Positions 11,195 through 18,957 of a DNA stretch of 48,238 nt are shown one piece after another (position 1 is the first letter of the stretch; the number at the start of each line of letters is the position of its first letter). Under the pieces are notes generated by a model that did no database searches, was not told where the DNA came from, and saw only the letters and a program-made list of their open reading frames with translations. A program made the position numbers and the translations under genes. Source of the DNA: Pelethousia sp002409725 (GTDB lineage: Bacteria > Bacillota > Clostridia > Christensenellales > CAG-138); contig CALDNN010000166.1 of NCBI GenBank assembly GCA_937915455.1, positions 1 to 48,238 of the forward strand, read 5' to 3'.

Positions 11195-11218
11195 CGGCGG
11201 CCCCATTTGGGGCCGCTT
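11195..11218 (+). terminator. Right 24-bp target duplication of element copy 1; likely original prfB terminator
   Basis: Identical to 10974-10997. The GCGGCCCC/GGGGCCGC hairpin is here followed by TTTATGAATTTTTT, a T-rich tail that the left copy lacks, so this copy probably keeps the original terminator context. Confidence 0.75.
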
Positions 11219-11251
11219 TATGAATTTTTTGCTATAGGATCGCCGCAGCTA

Positions 11252-11280
11252 TTGACAATCTATATGGAATGTGGTGTTAT
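11252..11280 (+). promoter_or_regulatory. Sigma-A-type promoter of the lipoprotein gene
   Basis: TTGACA (11252-11257) and TGTTAT (11275-11280) with a 17-base spacer, about 50 bases before the coding start. It lies outside the mobile element. Confidence 0.7.
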
Positions 11281-11339
11281 AAAACAAAGAACAGGAGTAA
11301 GAACCACTATTGAATTAAGCACATAGCGGAGGAGATCCT

Positions 11340-11840
11340 ATGAGACATTTGATCACCATTTTAGCGCTGGCCCTGCTGCTGACGGCCTGCGCGGCCCCGG
11401 CGGCTGAGCCTGCTGCCCCGACTGTACAGACCCCGTCCCCGATTGCCGCAACTGCCGAGCCTTCGGCCGAACCTACGGTGGAGCCTACTCTGGAGCCCGT
11501 GCCCACCCTGACCGTAACGAACGATGAGAGTGTAAAGCATCTGGGCGAGGATACCTCGGCCGCGGATGCGGCGGGCGGAATTGGCGCTGCCAAGGCGGAA
11601 GCCCTGGCTGCCAAGGTCTATGGCGATGTGCTGGCCGGCCGCCCGCAGACCTACGCCTGCGAAGGCCTGGCCGAATATAGGGGCGAAACCTACTACTCCA
11701 TCTCTTGGAACCAGCTGGCGGAGCAGAATGGCGTGGCCAATAACTCCTACATGGGCCACTTCTACGTATCCCTGGATGGCTCCGAGGTTCTGGAGGGCGA
11801 CGCGGATTCCGTCTATCCCCCCATCATCGGCGGCGGCTGA
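11340..11840 (+). CDS. Small secreted lipoprotein of unknown function
   Basis: 166 aa. The signal peptide MRHLITILALALLLTAC ends in a lipobox with Cys17, so the protein should be anchored to the outer face of the membrane. Residues about 18-58 form a low-complexity linker rich in Pro, Ala, Thr and Glu; the remaining about 105 residues form a small domain (AEYRGETYYSISWNQLAEQN, MGHFYVSLDGSEV) that I do not recognise. GGAGGAG at 11328-11334 supports the start. The gene has its own promoter and is followed by two hairpins, so it is probably monocistronic. Confidence 0.8.
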   Translation: MRHLITILALALLLTACAAPAAEPAAPTVQTPSPIAATAEPSAEPTVEPTLEPVPTLTVTNDESVKHLGEDTSAADAAGGIGAAKAEALAAKVYGDVLAGRPQTYACEGLAEYRGETYYSISWNQLAEQNGVANNSYMGHFYVSLDGSEVLEGDADSVYPPIIGGG

Positions 11841-11885
11841 GGGTTCTGATTTTAGCGGACGGTTCGTCCGCAAGGCAAACACAAT

Positions 11886-11908
11886 GAAGCGCCGGACTCC
11901 GGCGCTTC
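11886..11908 (+). repeat. Hairpin next to decayed mobile element copy 3 (probable target site)
   Basis: GAAGCGCCGG and its complement CCGGCGCTTC around a 3-base loop. It stands in the same place relative to copy 3 as the duplicated hairpins of copies 1 and 2. No second copy was found to the right, in line with loss of the element's right end. Confidence 0.65.
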
Positions 11909-11909
11909 T

Positions 11910-12025
11910 GCGTATTAAAAAAGTGGCCATGTGCCCACTTTTTTAAGTTAACAGGATTTGCTTGCGCCTACGGGTAGCCCTGCTGCACCACGTGAACCCT
12001 AGGATAGTTGCCTCTTCGCCGGAAC
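11910..12025 (+). mobile_element. Decayed, right-truncated third copy of the miniature element
   Basis: Begins GCGTATTAAAAAAGTGG, aligning with GCGTGTCAAAAAAGTGG of copy 1, and continues with ACAGGATTTGCTTGCGCC against ACAGGGTTTGCTTGTGCC. Similarity fades after this and I can follow it only to the CTTCGCC at about 12020. The terminal repeat at the right end is missing. The end coordinate is approximate. Confidence 0.65.
11917..11944 (+). terminator. Terminator-like hairpin after the lipoprotein gene (inside element copy 3)
   Basis: AAAAAAGTGG (11917-11926) pairs with CCACTTTTTT (11935-11944). The stem has A and T tracts on both arms, so it can act in both directions. Confidence 0.7.
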
Positions 12026-12094
12026 TCTTCTATATACATTGTGGTTTATTGCAGTTCGTCCGGGAAGAGAAATGCAAGGCGGAGGCGGGGGGCA

Positions 12095-12126
12095 GGGGTA
12101 GCCGGGCCGCCGGAACCGGCTGCCCC
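12095..12126. other. GC-rich inverted repeat before the lacI-type promoter
   Basis: GGGGTAGCCGG (12095-12105) can pair with CCGGCTGCCCC (12116-12126), with one G-T pair. No T-run follows on either strand, so it is not a clear terminator; its role is unknown. Apart from this, nothing else is seen between element copy 3 and the promoter. Confidence 0.5.
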
Positions 12127-12147
12127 AAAAAGTATAAAACTGCCCTA

Positions 12148-12176
12148 TTGACTTTTTTCGCATAATATTATAAAAT
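12148..12176 (+). promoter_or_regulatory. Promoter of the LacI-type regulator gene
   Basis: TTGACT (12148-12153) and TAAAAT (12171-12176) with a 17-base spacer; transcription would start near 12183, just before the operator at 12190-12202. Confidence 0.7.
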
Positions 12177-12189
12177 AATCCCAACACAA

Positions 12190-12202
12190 ATGTAACGTTT
12201 CA
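12190..12202 (-). promoter_or_regulatory. Operator O1 (LacI type) for autoregulation
   Basis: ATGTAACGTTTCA is the exact reverse complement of the 13-mer at 13580-13592. The core TGWAACGTTWCA is a palindrome with central CG, the usual form for LacI-family operators. It lies at about +7 to +20 of the predicted lacI-type transcript, a position that would block transcription. Confidence 0.82.
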
Positions 12203-12229
12203 AAACAATGAAAGGGTTTCAGCCTCCCT

Positions 12230-13246
12230 ATGTCAACCATGAAAGATGTCGCGAAGCGCGCCGGCGTTTCGCTGGGGACGGTCTCCAACGTACTCAATAA
12301 CCGGTCTACAGTCTTGCCGGAAAATAGAGAACGCGTCCTCAAGGCGGTTGATGAACTGAATTTTAAGGCAAACGAAGTCGCCCGCTCTCTGAAAACAAAA
12401 TCTTCTAGGGACATCGCGCTAATTATCCCTGACATCAGCAACCCGTTCTATCCCGAGCTGGCCCGGGGCGCCGAGGATGCCGCCAATAAGGCAGGGTATC
12501 AGGTTCTGCTCTGTAACAATGACCGTACCTATCAAAAGGAATGGGACTACATTGAGTCGCTCAGTTCCAAAAATATCGCGGGGCTGATCATGGTCAAGCC
12601 GCAGCTCAGCCTGCAGGAGATTAGTGAGATCAGCTGCCAATTGTGCGTCATACTCGTAGACATAGGGATGCCGTTGCAATCCAGTTACAATGTGATCAAC
12701 GTCAACGATTATGGTGGATTCACGCAGGGCATGCAGCTACTGTATACCCATGGTCACAGAAAAATAGGCTTCATCAGCGGCCTTATGGAATCGTTGAGCA
12801 GCCATACCCGCTATAGCGCCTACGTACAATTTTTAGCGCAGCACGGAATTCCCTTGCGGGAGGAATATGTGATCAAGGGGGATTATACCTGGAACAGCGG
12901 CTACCAAGCTGCAAAAGGGTTTATGGCGATCGGCGATCCTCCTACCGCCATCTTTGCCGCCAACGACCTGATGGCCATCGGCTGCATGAAGGCGCTGCAG
13001 GAAATAGGTCTGGAGATTCCGGGCGATATTTCTGTACTCGGTTACGACAATATCGAGATGACCAACCTTTGCACACCGGGGTTAACCACCATCGAGCAGC
13101 CCAAGTACGATCTGGGCGTTTGTAGCGTAGAAATGCTCCTGCGCAGGGTGGAAGAACGCAATGCGGGAAAGGATAAGCAAAGCGAACATCTCATGATGGA
13201 TACTTGTGTAATCCTGCGCAACAGCGTGGGAGATGTCAAAGTGTAG
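12230..13246 (+). CDS. LacI-family transcriptional regulator of the nucleoside/sugar locus
   Basis: 338 aa. The N-terminal helix-turn-helix and hinge (MKDVAKRAGVSLGTVSNVLN) are standard, followed by a periplasmic-binding-protein-like sensor domain with IALIIPDISNPFYPELARG, GHRKIGFISG, TAIFAANDLMAIGCMKAL and ISVLGYDNIE. It should repress the downstream genes until a sugar or nucleoside-derived ligand binds; the ligand is not known. The TATG start at 12230 has no good ribosome binding site; ATG 12239 is an alternative that leaves the DNA-binding domain whole. Operators before this gene and before the rpiB-like gene support autoregulation and local control. Confidence 0.93.
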   Translation: MSTMKDVAKRAGVSLGTVSNVLNNRSTVLPENRERVLKAVDELNFKANEVARSLKTKSSRDIALIIPDISNPFYPELARGAEDAANKAGYQVLLCNNDRTYQKEWDYIESLSSKNIAGLIMVKPQLSLQEISEISCQLCVILVDIGMPLQSSYNVINVNDYGGFTQGMQLLYTHGHRKIGFISGLMESLSSHTRYSAYVQFLAQHGIPLREEYVIKGDYTWNSGYQAAKGFMAIGDPPTAIFAANDLMAIGCMKALQEIGLEIPGDISVLGYDNIEMTNLCTPGLTTIEQPKYDLGVCSVEMLLRRVEERNAGKDKQSEHLMMDTCVILRNSVGDVKV

Positions 13247-13313
13247 CGTCCATAGGAGATAATCCCGTTTACTCAAGCCATGTTCGAATTCTTTTTGAAG
13301 CGGAGGCGCACAA

Positions 13314-13401
13314 ATGCTAATCGATTATCTGCTTGATAAGGGGGGGCCTTGTTGCCCTAGATTTTACCGGGTACCATATCCCAACGCTCAGCATTGCATA
13401 G
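13314..13401 (+). pseudogene. Possible decayed open reading frame with a frameshift at a G7 run
   Basis: ATG 13314 follows GCGGAGGCGCACAA and reads MLIDYLLDKGG up to seven G residues at 13340-13346. Shifting by one base there gives LVALDFTGYHIPTLSIA and a stop at 13399-13401, which looks protein-like, whereas the unshifted frame gives a Cys/Pro-rich tail. It may be the front of a lost gene. No family is recognised and a chance match cannot be excluded. Confidence 0.3.
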
Positions 13402-13579
13402 CGAAATGACAAGGCTGTCCTGCCGGGTCATAGGAATTATAAGTAAAAGATATATATTTAAGCACCACCCCCAACGAAATCCGTTTTCTGCGGCCACTGC
13501 CGTTTCCGCATAGAATTTCCATAAAAATACTTAATACATCCCTTGGAACTGAAAACAGAACCCTAAAACCACCCATAAA

Positions 13580-13592
13580 TGAAACGTTACAT
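13580..13592 (+). promoter_or_regulatory. Operator O2 (LacI type) before the catabolic operon
   Basis: TGAAACGTTACAT, the exact reverse complement of O1. It lies 137 bases before the rpiB-like start. Confidence 0.82.
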
Positions 13593-13629
13593 TATCCGGA
13601 GGCGCATTGCATGTATGTATAAAGATATA

Positions 13630-13642
13630 TGAAACGTTATAT
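13630..13642 (+). promoter_or_regulatory. Operator O3 (LacI type) before the catabolic operon
   Basis: TGAAACGTTATAT, one base different from O2, exactly 50 bp downstream of it (about five helical turns), an arrangement suited to joint binding by a dimer of dimers. Confidence 0.8.
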
Positions 13643-13716
13643 CTAACTTGGATAACTGATGATTGAGAAAGGAAGCACGGCTGCATTCCTTGCTATGCAG
13701 CCAAGCAGGAGGATCT

Positions 13717-14238
13717 ATGTTCAAAAGAATTGCCATTGGCAACGACCACGGTGGCGTGGAAGCCAAGAATCTGATTGTGGACTATTTAACTGCACATGGG
13801 TACGAAGTGCTCAACATGGGCAGCGATAGCGAGGAGATCGTGCGCTACCCTTACTATGCGGCGCAGGTATGCAATGCTATTATAGAAGGCAAGGCCGACG
13901 GGGGTATCCTGATTTGCTCTACGGGCATCGGCATGAGCATTATGGCCAATAAGTTCAAGGGAATCCGGGCTTCCCTCTGCACCACGCCCTATCTGGCGCA
14001 GATGACCCGCCGTCACAACAATTCCAACGTGCTTTGCCTGGGCGGTAAAACCACCCCGCTATCCGAGATTCTTGGCATTGTAGAGGAGTGGCTACGCTAC
14101 GAATACGAAGGGGGCAGGCACAATATCTCCCTAAGCATGATAGCCATGGGCGAGGATGCCATGGAGGGCGTATGCAGGTGGACCCCGCCCCAGGACCTTA
14201 CCCCCGAGGAAGCAGACCAGAGGAAGGAGCACGTATGA
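13717..14238 (+). CDS. rpiB: RpiB/LacA/LacB-family sugar-phosphate isomerase
   Basis: 173 aa. Family members interconvert aldose and ketose phosphates such as ribose 5-phosphate and ribulose 5-phosphate. Seen here: IAIGNDHGGVEAKN at the N-terminus, ILICSTGIGMSIMANKF with the catalytic-base Cys67, and MTRRHNNSNVLCLGG. The C-terminus is about 25 residues longer than in typical RpiB, so the substrate may differ and the symbol is provisional. The start ATG 13717 follows AGGAGG; the frame continues upstream to 13663 but the family begins here. It is the first gene of the operon, behind operators O2 and O3, and overlaps the next gene by 4 bases. Confidence 0.85.
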   Translation: MFKRIAIGNDHGGVEAKNLIVDYLTAHGYEVLNMGSDSEEIVRYPYYAAQVCNAIIEGKADGGILICSTGIGMSIMANKFKGIRASLCTTPYLAQMTRRHNNSNVLCLGGKTTPLSEILGIVEEWLRYEYEGGRHNISLSMIAMGEDAMEGVCRWTPPQDLTPEEADQRKEHV

Positions 14239-15077
14239 TGAAACTGTCGGTTGCCATTGCAGACGACGTTGCGGGCCCTTCCGCGTTCGTTGTATGGCGC
14301 GGGTTTGAGGATTCCGTGCGGAAGGCAGCGGAATACGGATATCACGGTGTGGAGTTGGCGCTGCGCCGTAAGGAAGATGTGGATGCGCCCGCGCTCCGCC
14401 ATCTGCTCAAGCAATATGGGCTGGAGGTAAGCTGCATCAGCACCGGACAGGTCTTCGCCGACCTAGGCCTCTATTTGACTAATCCTGATAAAATGCAGCG
14501 CGGGGAGGCTCTCCGGGTCCTCGACGGGCTGGTGGAACTGGCGGCGGAGTTTGGCGGTATGGTAAATCTAGGCCGCTGCCGGGGTTTCATCGCTCCCAAA
14601 CAGGATAAGCGGGAGGCTACGGATTTGTTCTTGGATTCTCTTGATATGCTTCTGCCCGTAGCGAAAAGCCTTGGCGTCACTGTGATCATCGAGCCGGTGA
14701 ACCGGTATGAGATCAACTTCATCAACAACGTGGAGGAATGCGCGGCGCTGCTTAGGGAAGTTCAACACTCCAATATAGGCATCATGCCCGACGTGTTCCA
14801 CATGAATATTGAGGACGCGCATATCGGCCGGGCGCTTGCCAACAATGCCGCCCTTGTCAAGTACGTACATCTGGCTGATTCCAACCGGCTGGCGCCGGGA
14901 TGGGGTCATCTTGACTTTAACGAGGTGTTCGCGGGTCTGCAGCGGGGTGGCTACGACGGCTGGGTCTCCATCGAGATATTGCCCAAGCCTGATCCCGATG
15001 CAGCGGCCCGGCAGGCGGCGGATGCCATACTGCCGCTGGTGCGGCGCTATAACGAAGGCGATATGTTTCTTGCATAA
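14235..15077 (+). CDS. TIM-barrel sugar isomerase/epimerase (AP-endonuclease-2-like fold)
   Basis: 280 aa. The pattern of the xylose-isomerase-like TIM barrel is clear: EYGYHGVELALR, GLEVSCISTGQVF, GVTVIIEPVNRYEINFINN (metal-ligand Glu), IGIMPDVFHMNIED (Asp and His ligands), VKYVHLADSNRLAPGWGHLDF and GWVSIEILPKP (last Glu ligand). Such enzymes epimerise or isomerise free or phosphorylated sugars; the substrate is unknown. The start overlaps the rpiB-like stop (ATGA), with AAGGAG just upstream; ATG 14238 is an equally possible start. Coupled translation with RpiB suggests consecutive steps on the same sugar. Confidence 0.85.
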   Translation: MMKLSVAIADDVAGPSAFVVWRGFEDSVRKAAEYGYHGVELALRRKEDVDAPALRHLLKQYGLEVSCISTGQVFADLGLYLTNPDKMQRGEALRVLDGLVELAAEFGGMVNLGRCRGFIAPKQDKREATDLFLDSLDMLLPVAKSLGVTVIIEPVNRYEINFINNVEECAALLREVQHSNIGIMPDVFHMNIEDAHIGRALANNAALVKYVHLADSNRLAPGWGHLDFNEVFAGLQRGGYDGWVSIEILPKPDPDAAARQAADAILPLVRRYNEGDMFLA

Positions 15078-15138
15078 GCCGTATTGAACAGTTTCCGGCG
15101 GGAAAGCTGCCGGTATATATTCAAAGGAGGATAATTTA

Positions 15139-16272
15139 ATGAAAAAAGGGTTCGTACTAATGATGGCACTGCTCATGGTTATCTCCCTGGCCGCCTGCGC
15201 CAATAAGGCGCCGGCGACTGAGACTCCCGCTGCGGACGCTCCGGCCGCCACCGACAATGGGGCAACCGAAACTCCGGCCGCTGCCGAAGTTCCCATCGAA
15301 GCGCCTAAGGTTGCCATCGTACAGGGCGTCCGCGGCGACAAAGGCTTCAACGACCAGGCCTACCATGGGATGGAAATGGCCGAGGCGGACTTTGGCATTA
15401 CCTTCGACGGGGCCGAGTGCACCGATCTGGCCGAGGTGGATGCGGCGCTGCGCAACTATGCCGACACCGGGGATTATGACCTGATCGTGGCCGTGGGCTC
15501 CAACTATGGGGATAGCCTCGCTCTGGTTGCCAGCGATTACCCGGATCAGAAGTTCTCCCTGGTGGACACCTCCATGGATCCCGCGCCGGAAAACCTTCAC
15601 TGGAACGCCGCCATCGATGCGGAGCAGGGCTTTCTCTCCGGCGTCATCTCGGGCTTTGTAACCAAGGGCGATTATCCCGAAGTATTCACCCGCGCCAATG
15701 CGGATAAAAACGTCATCGTCTATGCTGGCGGTGCCGATTCCCCCACCTCCCGTGCGGGCGCAGCGGGCTACATGGCTGGCGTATATTACGTAAACCCGGA
15801 TTGTGAGATCATCTACAACATTGTGGGCAGCTACAATGATCCCGTCAAGGCTAAGGAGATTGCCATGAACGGCGTGGCCCGTGGCGCGGATATCATTACC
15901 GGCAACTGCGGCTCCGGCAGCATGGGCCTCAAGGAAGCCGCCAATGAAGCGGGCTGCTACTTCATCGCCACTGCCCTCTCGAGTTTGGATCCCGTGTCCA
16001 GCCTGTGCACCTCGGTGAAGCTGACTGAAAACCAGGTGTATGACGAGATCAAGGCTATTGTGGAAGGCACCTGGAAGTCCGGCGGCGAGCGCAAGGGCAT
16101 TGCGGCGGGCTATTGCGACTACAGCGTAGAAGGCGTGAGCATCGACTTCCCCCAGGAACTGCTGGATAAGGTGGATGCCGTGCGCGAAGCTATCAAGAAC
16201 GGCCAGCTCCAGCTTCCCACAGATGTGGACCAGCTCGATGCATGGAAGGCCACTAACCAATTCCAGGGCTAA
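15139..16272 (+). CDS. BMP-family ABC transporter substrate-binding lipoprotein
   Basis: 377 aa. The signal peptide MKKGFVLMMALLMVISLAAC ends with lipobox Cys20, followed by an Ala/Thr/Pro/Glu-rich linker to about residue 55. The mature domain (VAIVQGVRGDKGFNDQAYHG, FVTKGDYPE, AGAAGYMAGVYYVNPDC, GADIITGNCGSG) is of the basic-membrane-protein/PnrA type, which binds purine or pyrimidine nucleosides. It would deliver substrate to the ABC proteins directly downstream. AAAGGAGG supports the start. A short CCGGC/GCCGG hairpin lies in the 61-base gap before it, often a processing point that raises binding-protein mRNA. Confidence 0.92.
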   Translation: MKKGFVLMMALLMVISLAACANKAPATETPAADAPAATDNGATETPAAAEVPIEAPKVAIVQGVRGDKGFNDQAYHGMEMAEADFGITFDGAECTDLAEVDAALRNYADTGDYDLIVAVGSNYGDSLALVASDYPDQKFSLVDTSMDPAPENLHWNAAIDAEQGFLSGVISGFVTKGDYPEVFTRANADKNVIVYAGGADSPTSRAGAAGYMAGVYYVNPDCEIIYNIVGSYNDPVKAKEIAMNGVARGADIITGNCGSGSMGLKEAANEAGCYFIATALSSLDPVSSLCTSVKLTENQVYDEIKAIVEGTWKSGGERKGIAAGYCDYSVEGVSIDFPQELLDKVDAVREAIKNGQLQLPTDVDQLDAWKATNQFQG

Positions 16273-16324
16273 TGCCCAGACCTTTCGAGGTTGATCGACA
16301 AATCTAAAGAGGTAGGTTGAGTCC

Positions 16325-17854
16325 GTGGAAATCATCAGAATGTCAGAGATCACCAAGCGATATCCCGGAACGCTGGCGCTAAATAAGGTGGACGCGCGCC
16401 TGGAGGAGGGGGAGATTCTCTCCCTCCTGGGCGAGAACGGGGCCGGAAAGACCACGCTGATGAAGATCCTCTATGGCATGGAGAAGCCCGATGCGGGCGA
16501 GATATTCATCCATGGGGAGAAGGTTGCGTTCAACAATCCCAACGACGCCATTGCCAGAGGAATCTGCATGGTCCACCAGCATTTCATGCTGGTGCCGGCC
16601 TTTACGGTGGTAGAGAATGTTATCGCGGGCATCGAGCCCCGCAAGGGCGTGTTTATAGACCGGAGGGCTGCGGAAAGCAAGGTGGCCGCACTGGTGGAAA
16701 AGTATCGCTTCAACATTGACCCTCACGCCAAGGTAGAGAGCCTGTCCGTGGGTGAGCAGCAGCGCGTGGAGATTCTAAAGGCGCTGTACCGGGACGCCAA
16801 GATCCTGATTCTGGATGAGCCTTCTGCGGTCCTGACCCCCTACGAGGTGGACGAGCTGTTTATCACACTACGGTTTTTGCGAGAGCAGGGCACTAGTATC
16901 GTCATCATCACCCATAAGCTTAAGGAAACCATGAACGTGGCCGACCGCGTGATGGTGCTTCGCAACGGCGTGCTCATCCACGACGATGTGAAGCCCGCCG
17001 ATACCAACCCCCAGGAACTCTCCGAAATGATGGTGGGCCGCCTGATCCAATTGGAGGCCCGCCATCCATCCCCCCGCATCGGCGGCGTGAAATTCAGCGT
17101 CAAAAATCTCACGGTGAAGGACGAGCGGGGATGCGAGAAGGTGAAAGACGTGAGCTTCGACATCCGCGAAGGGGAGATACTGGGCATCGCCGGCATTGAG
17201 GGCAATGGCCAGTGCGAGCTTATCGAGGCGCTCACAGGGCTGACCACGCCTGAATCTGGGGAGGTATTGCTGGATGGCAAACCCCTATGCGGCACCGCGC
17301 GGGATTTTATTGACAGAGGCGTTGGCCATGTCCCCGAGGATCGCACCCACATGGGCCTGATTGCGCCCATGACGATTAAATGCAACATGATCTTAGGCTA
17401 CCAGGATTGCCCGGATATGAGCCGCCATAAGCTGATGCGCTGGAAGGAGATCGCCACCTATGCAGAGACCTGCCGGGAGGAGTTTGGCGTAAAAACCCCC
17501 ACCGTGGAAGCGCCGGTGAGCTCCCTTTCGGGTGGTAACCAGCAAAAGGTGATCATCGCACGGGTGCTTTCCCGGGAGCACGAAGCGCTAATCGTGGCGC
17601 ACCCCACCCGGGGCATCGATGTGGGCGCCCAGGAATACATTCACAACGAACTGTACAAATTCCGGGACAAGGGCAAGGCCATGCTCCTCATCTCGGCGGA
17701 TTTGGACGAGGTGGTCAAGCTCAGCGACCGGCTGCTGGTGATTTATGAGGGGCGCATCGTTGCGGACTGCGCGCCCGAGGAATTTTCCAAGGTGCAGCTC
17801 GGGCTTCTGATGACGGGTAATTCTCTGGAGAGCGTAAAGGAGGTGGGCGCATGA
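16325..17854 (+). CDS. Nucleoside/sugar ABC transporter ATP-binding protein (two ATPase domains)
   Basis: 509 aa with two fused ATPase domains, as in NupA/YufO and RbsA. Domain 1 has Walker A GENGAGKT (36-43), signature LSVGEQQRVEILKAL and Walker B ILILDEPSAVL. Domain 2 is degenerate: its P-loop reads GIEGNGQCE without the GKT, the signature is LSGGNQQKVIIARVL, and Walker B reads ALIVAHPTRGID with the D-E replaced by A-H. This asymmetry is usual for the family. The start is GTG 16325 after AGAGGTAGG; ATG 16340 is an alternative. It energises the two permeases that follow, overlapping the first by 4 bases. Confidence 0.93.
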   Translation: MEIIRMSEITKRYPGTLALNKVDARLEEGEILSLLGENGAGKTTLMKILYGMEKPDAGEIFIHGEKVAFNNPNDAIARGICMVHQHFMLVPAFTVVENVIAGIEPRKGVFIDRRAAESKVAALVEKYRFNIDPHAKVESLSVGEQQRVEILKALYRDAKILILDEPSAVLTPYEVDELFITLRFLREQGTSIVIITHKLKETMNVADRVMVLRNGVLIHDDVKPADTNPQELSEMMVGRLIQLEARHPSPRIGGVKFSVKNLTVKDERGCEKVKDVSFDIREGEILGIAGIEGNGQCELIEALTGLTTPESGEVLLDGKPLCGTARDFIDRGVGHVPEDRTHMGLIAPMTIKCNMILGYQDCPDMSRHKLMRWKEIATYAETCREEFGVKTPTVEAPVSSLSGGNQQKVIIARVLSREHEALIVAHPTRGIDVGAQEYIHNELYKFRDKGKAMLLISADLDEVVKLSDRLLVIYEGRIVADCAPEEFSKVQLGLLMTGNSLESVKEVGA

Positions 17855-18957
17855 ACGAGCATAGCAGAAAGCGGGTTTCAGACGGCGTTATGATGTTCGG
17901 GCGCTCCGCCTTGGCGCTGCTGGTGGCGCTGCTCATCGGCGGCGTGGTCATTTCCCTGGGCGGCTATTCCTTTGTGGAAGTCTACACCGCCATCTTTAAA
18001 GGCTCCCTGGGCACGTCCCGTGGCATGCTGCTATCTCTGGCTACTGCTACGCCGCTGATGTTCACGGGGTTGGGCTTTGCCATCGGCATCAAGGTGGGCA
18101 TTGTCAACACGGGCTTGGAAGGGCAGCTTTACATGGGCGGCCTGACCGCGGCGCTGGTGGGCATCTATGTGGACTTTTTGCCCGGCCCGACCCACGCAGC
18201 GGTCACCATGCTGGCGGGTGCCATCGGCGGCGGCGCCGTGGGCCTGCTGATGGGCTGGTTTCGCACGCGTTTCGGCGCGCCCGAGGTCATCACGGGCATC
18301 ATGCTCAACAGCATCATCACATATTTTACCGGTTATCTGGTCAACGGGCCTCTCAAGCCCGCTGAAGCGGCCTCCCCCCAGACGGCGCCCATCCTCAAAA
18401 GCGCCGAGCTGTCGCGCCTTGCCTCAAAATCGCAGCTTACCACGGCGCTGATCGTTTGCGTGATCCTATGCATCCTCATTTACCTCCTGCAAAGGCGGAC
18501 GATATGGGGCTTCAAGATGACCGCCGTGGGTATGAACCCGCTGGCGGCTAAAGTGGCCGGCATCAACGGCTCGCAGATGTACCTGGCCGCCCTGGTGCTT
18601 TCGGGCGCCATGGCCGGGCTGGGCGGCGCCGCGCTGGTGCAGGGCGTGTTCAAACGCTTTGTGGATATTATCTCCAACGGCTACGGCTTCCAGGGCATTC
18701 CGGTATCCGCCCTGGCTGCGCATAACCCCCTGGGCGTGATTTTTGCCGCCATCCTTTTCGGCGTGCTGAAGGCAGGGGCGACCATGGTGAACCAGAGTAC
18801 CACGATCCCGTTTGAATTCGTGGATATGGTACAGGCCCTGGTGGTGGTGTTCGTGGCCGCGCCCTCCATCATACTCTCTCCCATACAAAAAATCAGGAGC
18901 TTTATCAAAAAGAAGGATAGCGGCCCAGCCGCCGCAGGTCAGGGGGGTGCGGCATGA
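17851..18957 (+). CDS. ABC transporter permease, nucleoside type (NupP/YufP-like)
   Basis: 368 aa, about nine membrane segments of the branched-chain/ribose permease superfamily. Characteristic stretches are LGFAIGIKVGIVNTGLEGQL, GAPEVITGIMLNSII, GMNPLAAKVAGI and GFQGIPVSALAAHNPLGV. The C-terminus is a short charged tail (IKKKDSGPAA). It starts with ATGA overlap on the ATPase gene and ends with ATGA overlap on the second permease, so the two form the transmembrane heterodimer. Confidence 0.92.
   Translation: MNEHSRKRVSDGVMMFGRSALALLVALLIGGVVISLGGYSFVEVYTAIFKGSLGTSRGMLLSLATATPLMFTGLGFAIGIKVGIVNTGLEGQLYMGGLTAALVGIYVDFLPGPTHAAVTMLAGAIGGGAVGLLMGWFRTRFGAPEVITGIMLNSIITYFTGYLVNGPLKPAEAASPQTAPILKSAELSRLASKSQLTTALIVCVILCILIYLLQRRTIWGFKMTAVGMNPLAAKVAGINGSQMYLAALVLSGAMAGLGGAALVQGVFKRFVDIISNGYGFQGIPVSALAAHNPLGVIFAAILFGVLKAGATMVNQSTTIPFEFVDMVQALVVVFVAAPSIILSPIQKIRSFIKKKDSGPAAAGQGGAA

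Larger units (their letters stand above)
13247..13716. other. Intergenic region between the regulator gene and the rpiB-like gene
   Basis: 470 bases without a convincing gene. It holds the possible gene remnant at 13314-13401 and, near its right end, two LacI-type operators 50 bp apart. The stretch 13440-13650 is AT-rich and likely contains the operon promoter, but I could not choose -35 and -10 boxes with confidence. No purine or other riboswitch pattern was recognised. Confidence 0.6.

Noticed and set aside
10951..11326. Several 60-120 codon plus-strand frames after prfB
   Set aside because: They cover the hairpin element and its inverted repeats; the peptides are shadows of structured non-coding repeats.
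13388..13576. 62-codon minus-strand frame in the gap before the rpiB-like gene
   Set aside because: No convincing ribosome binding site or family features, and it overlaps a likely promoter region and the gene remnant on the other strand.
15157..16455. Long minus-strand frame (432 codons) opposite the BMP gene
   Set aside because: The real lipoprotein gene is on the plus strand; the antisense protein shows no recognisable domain.
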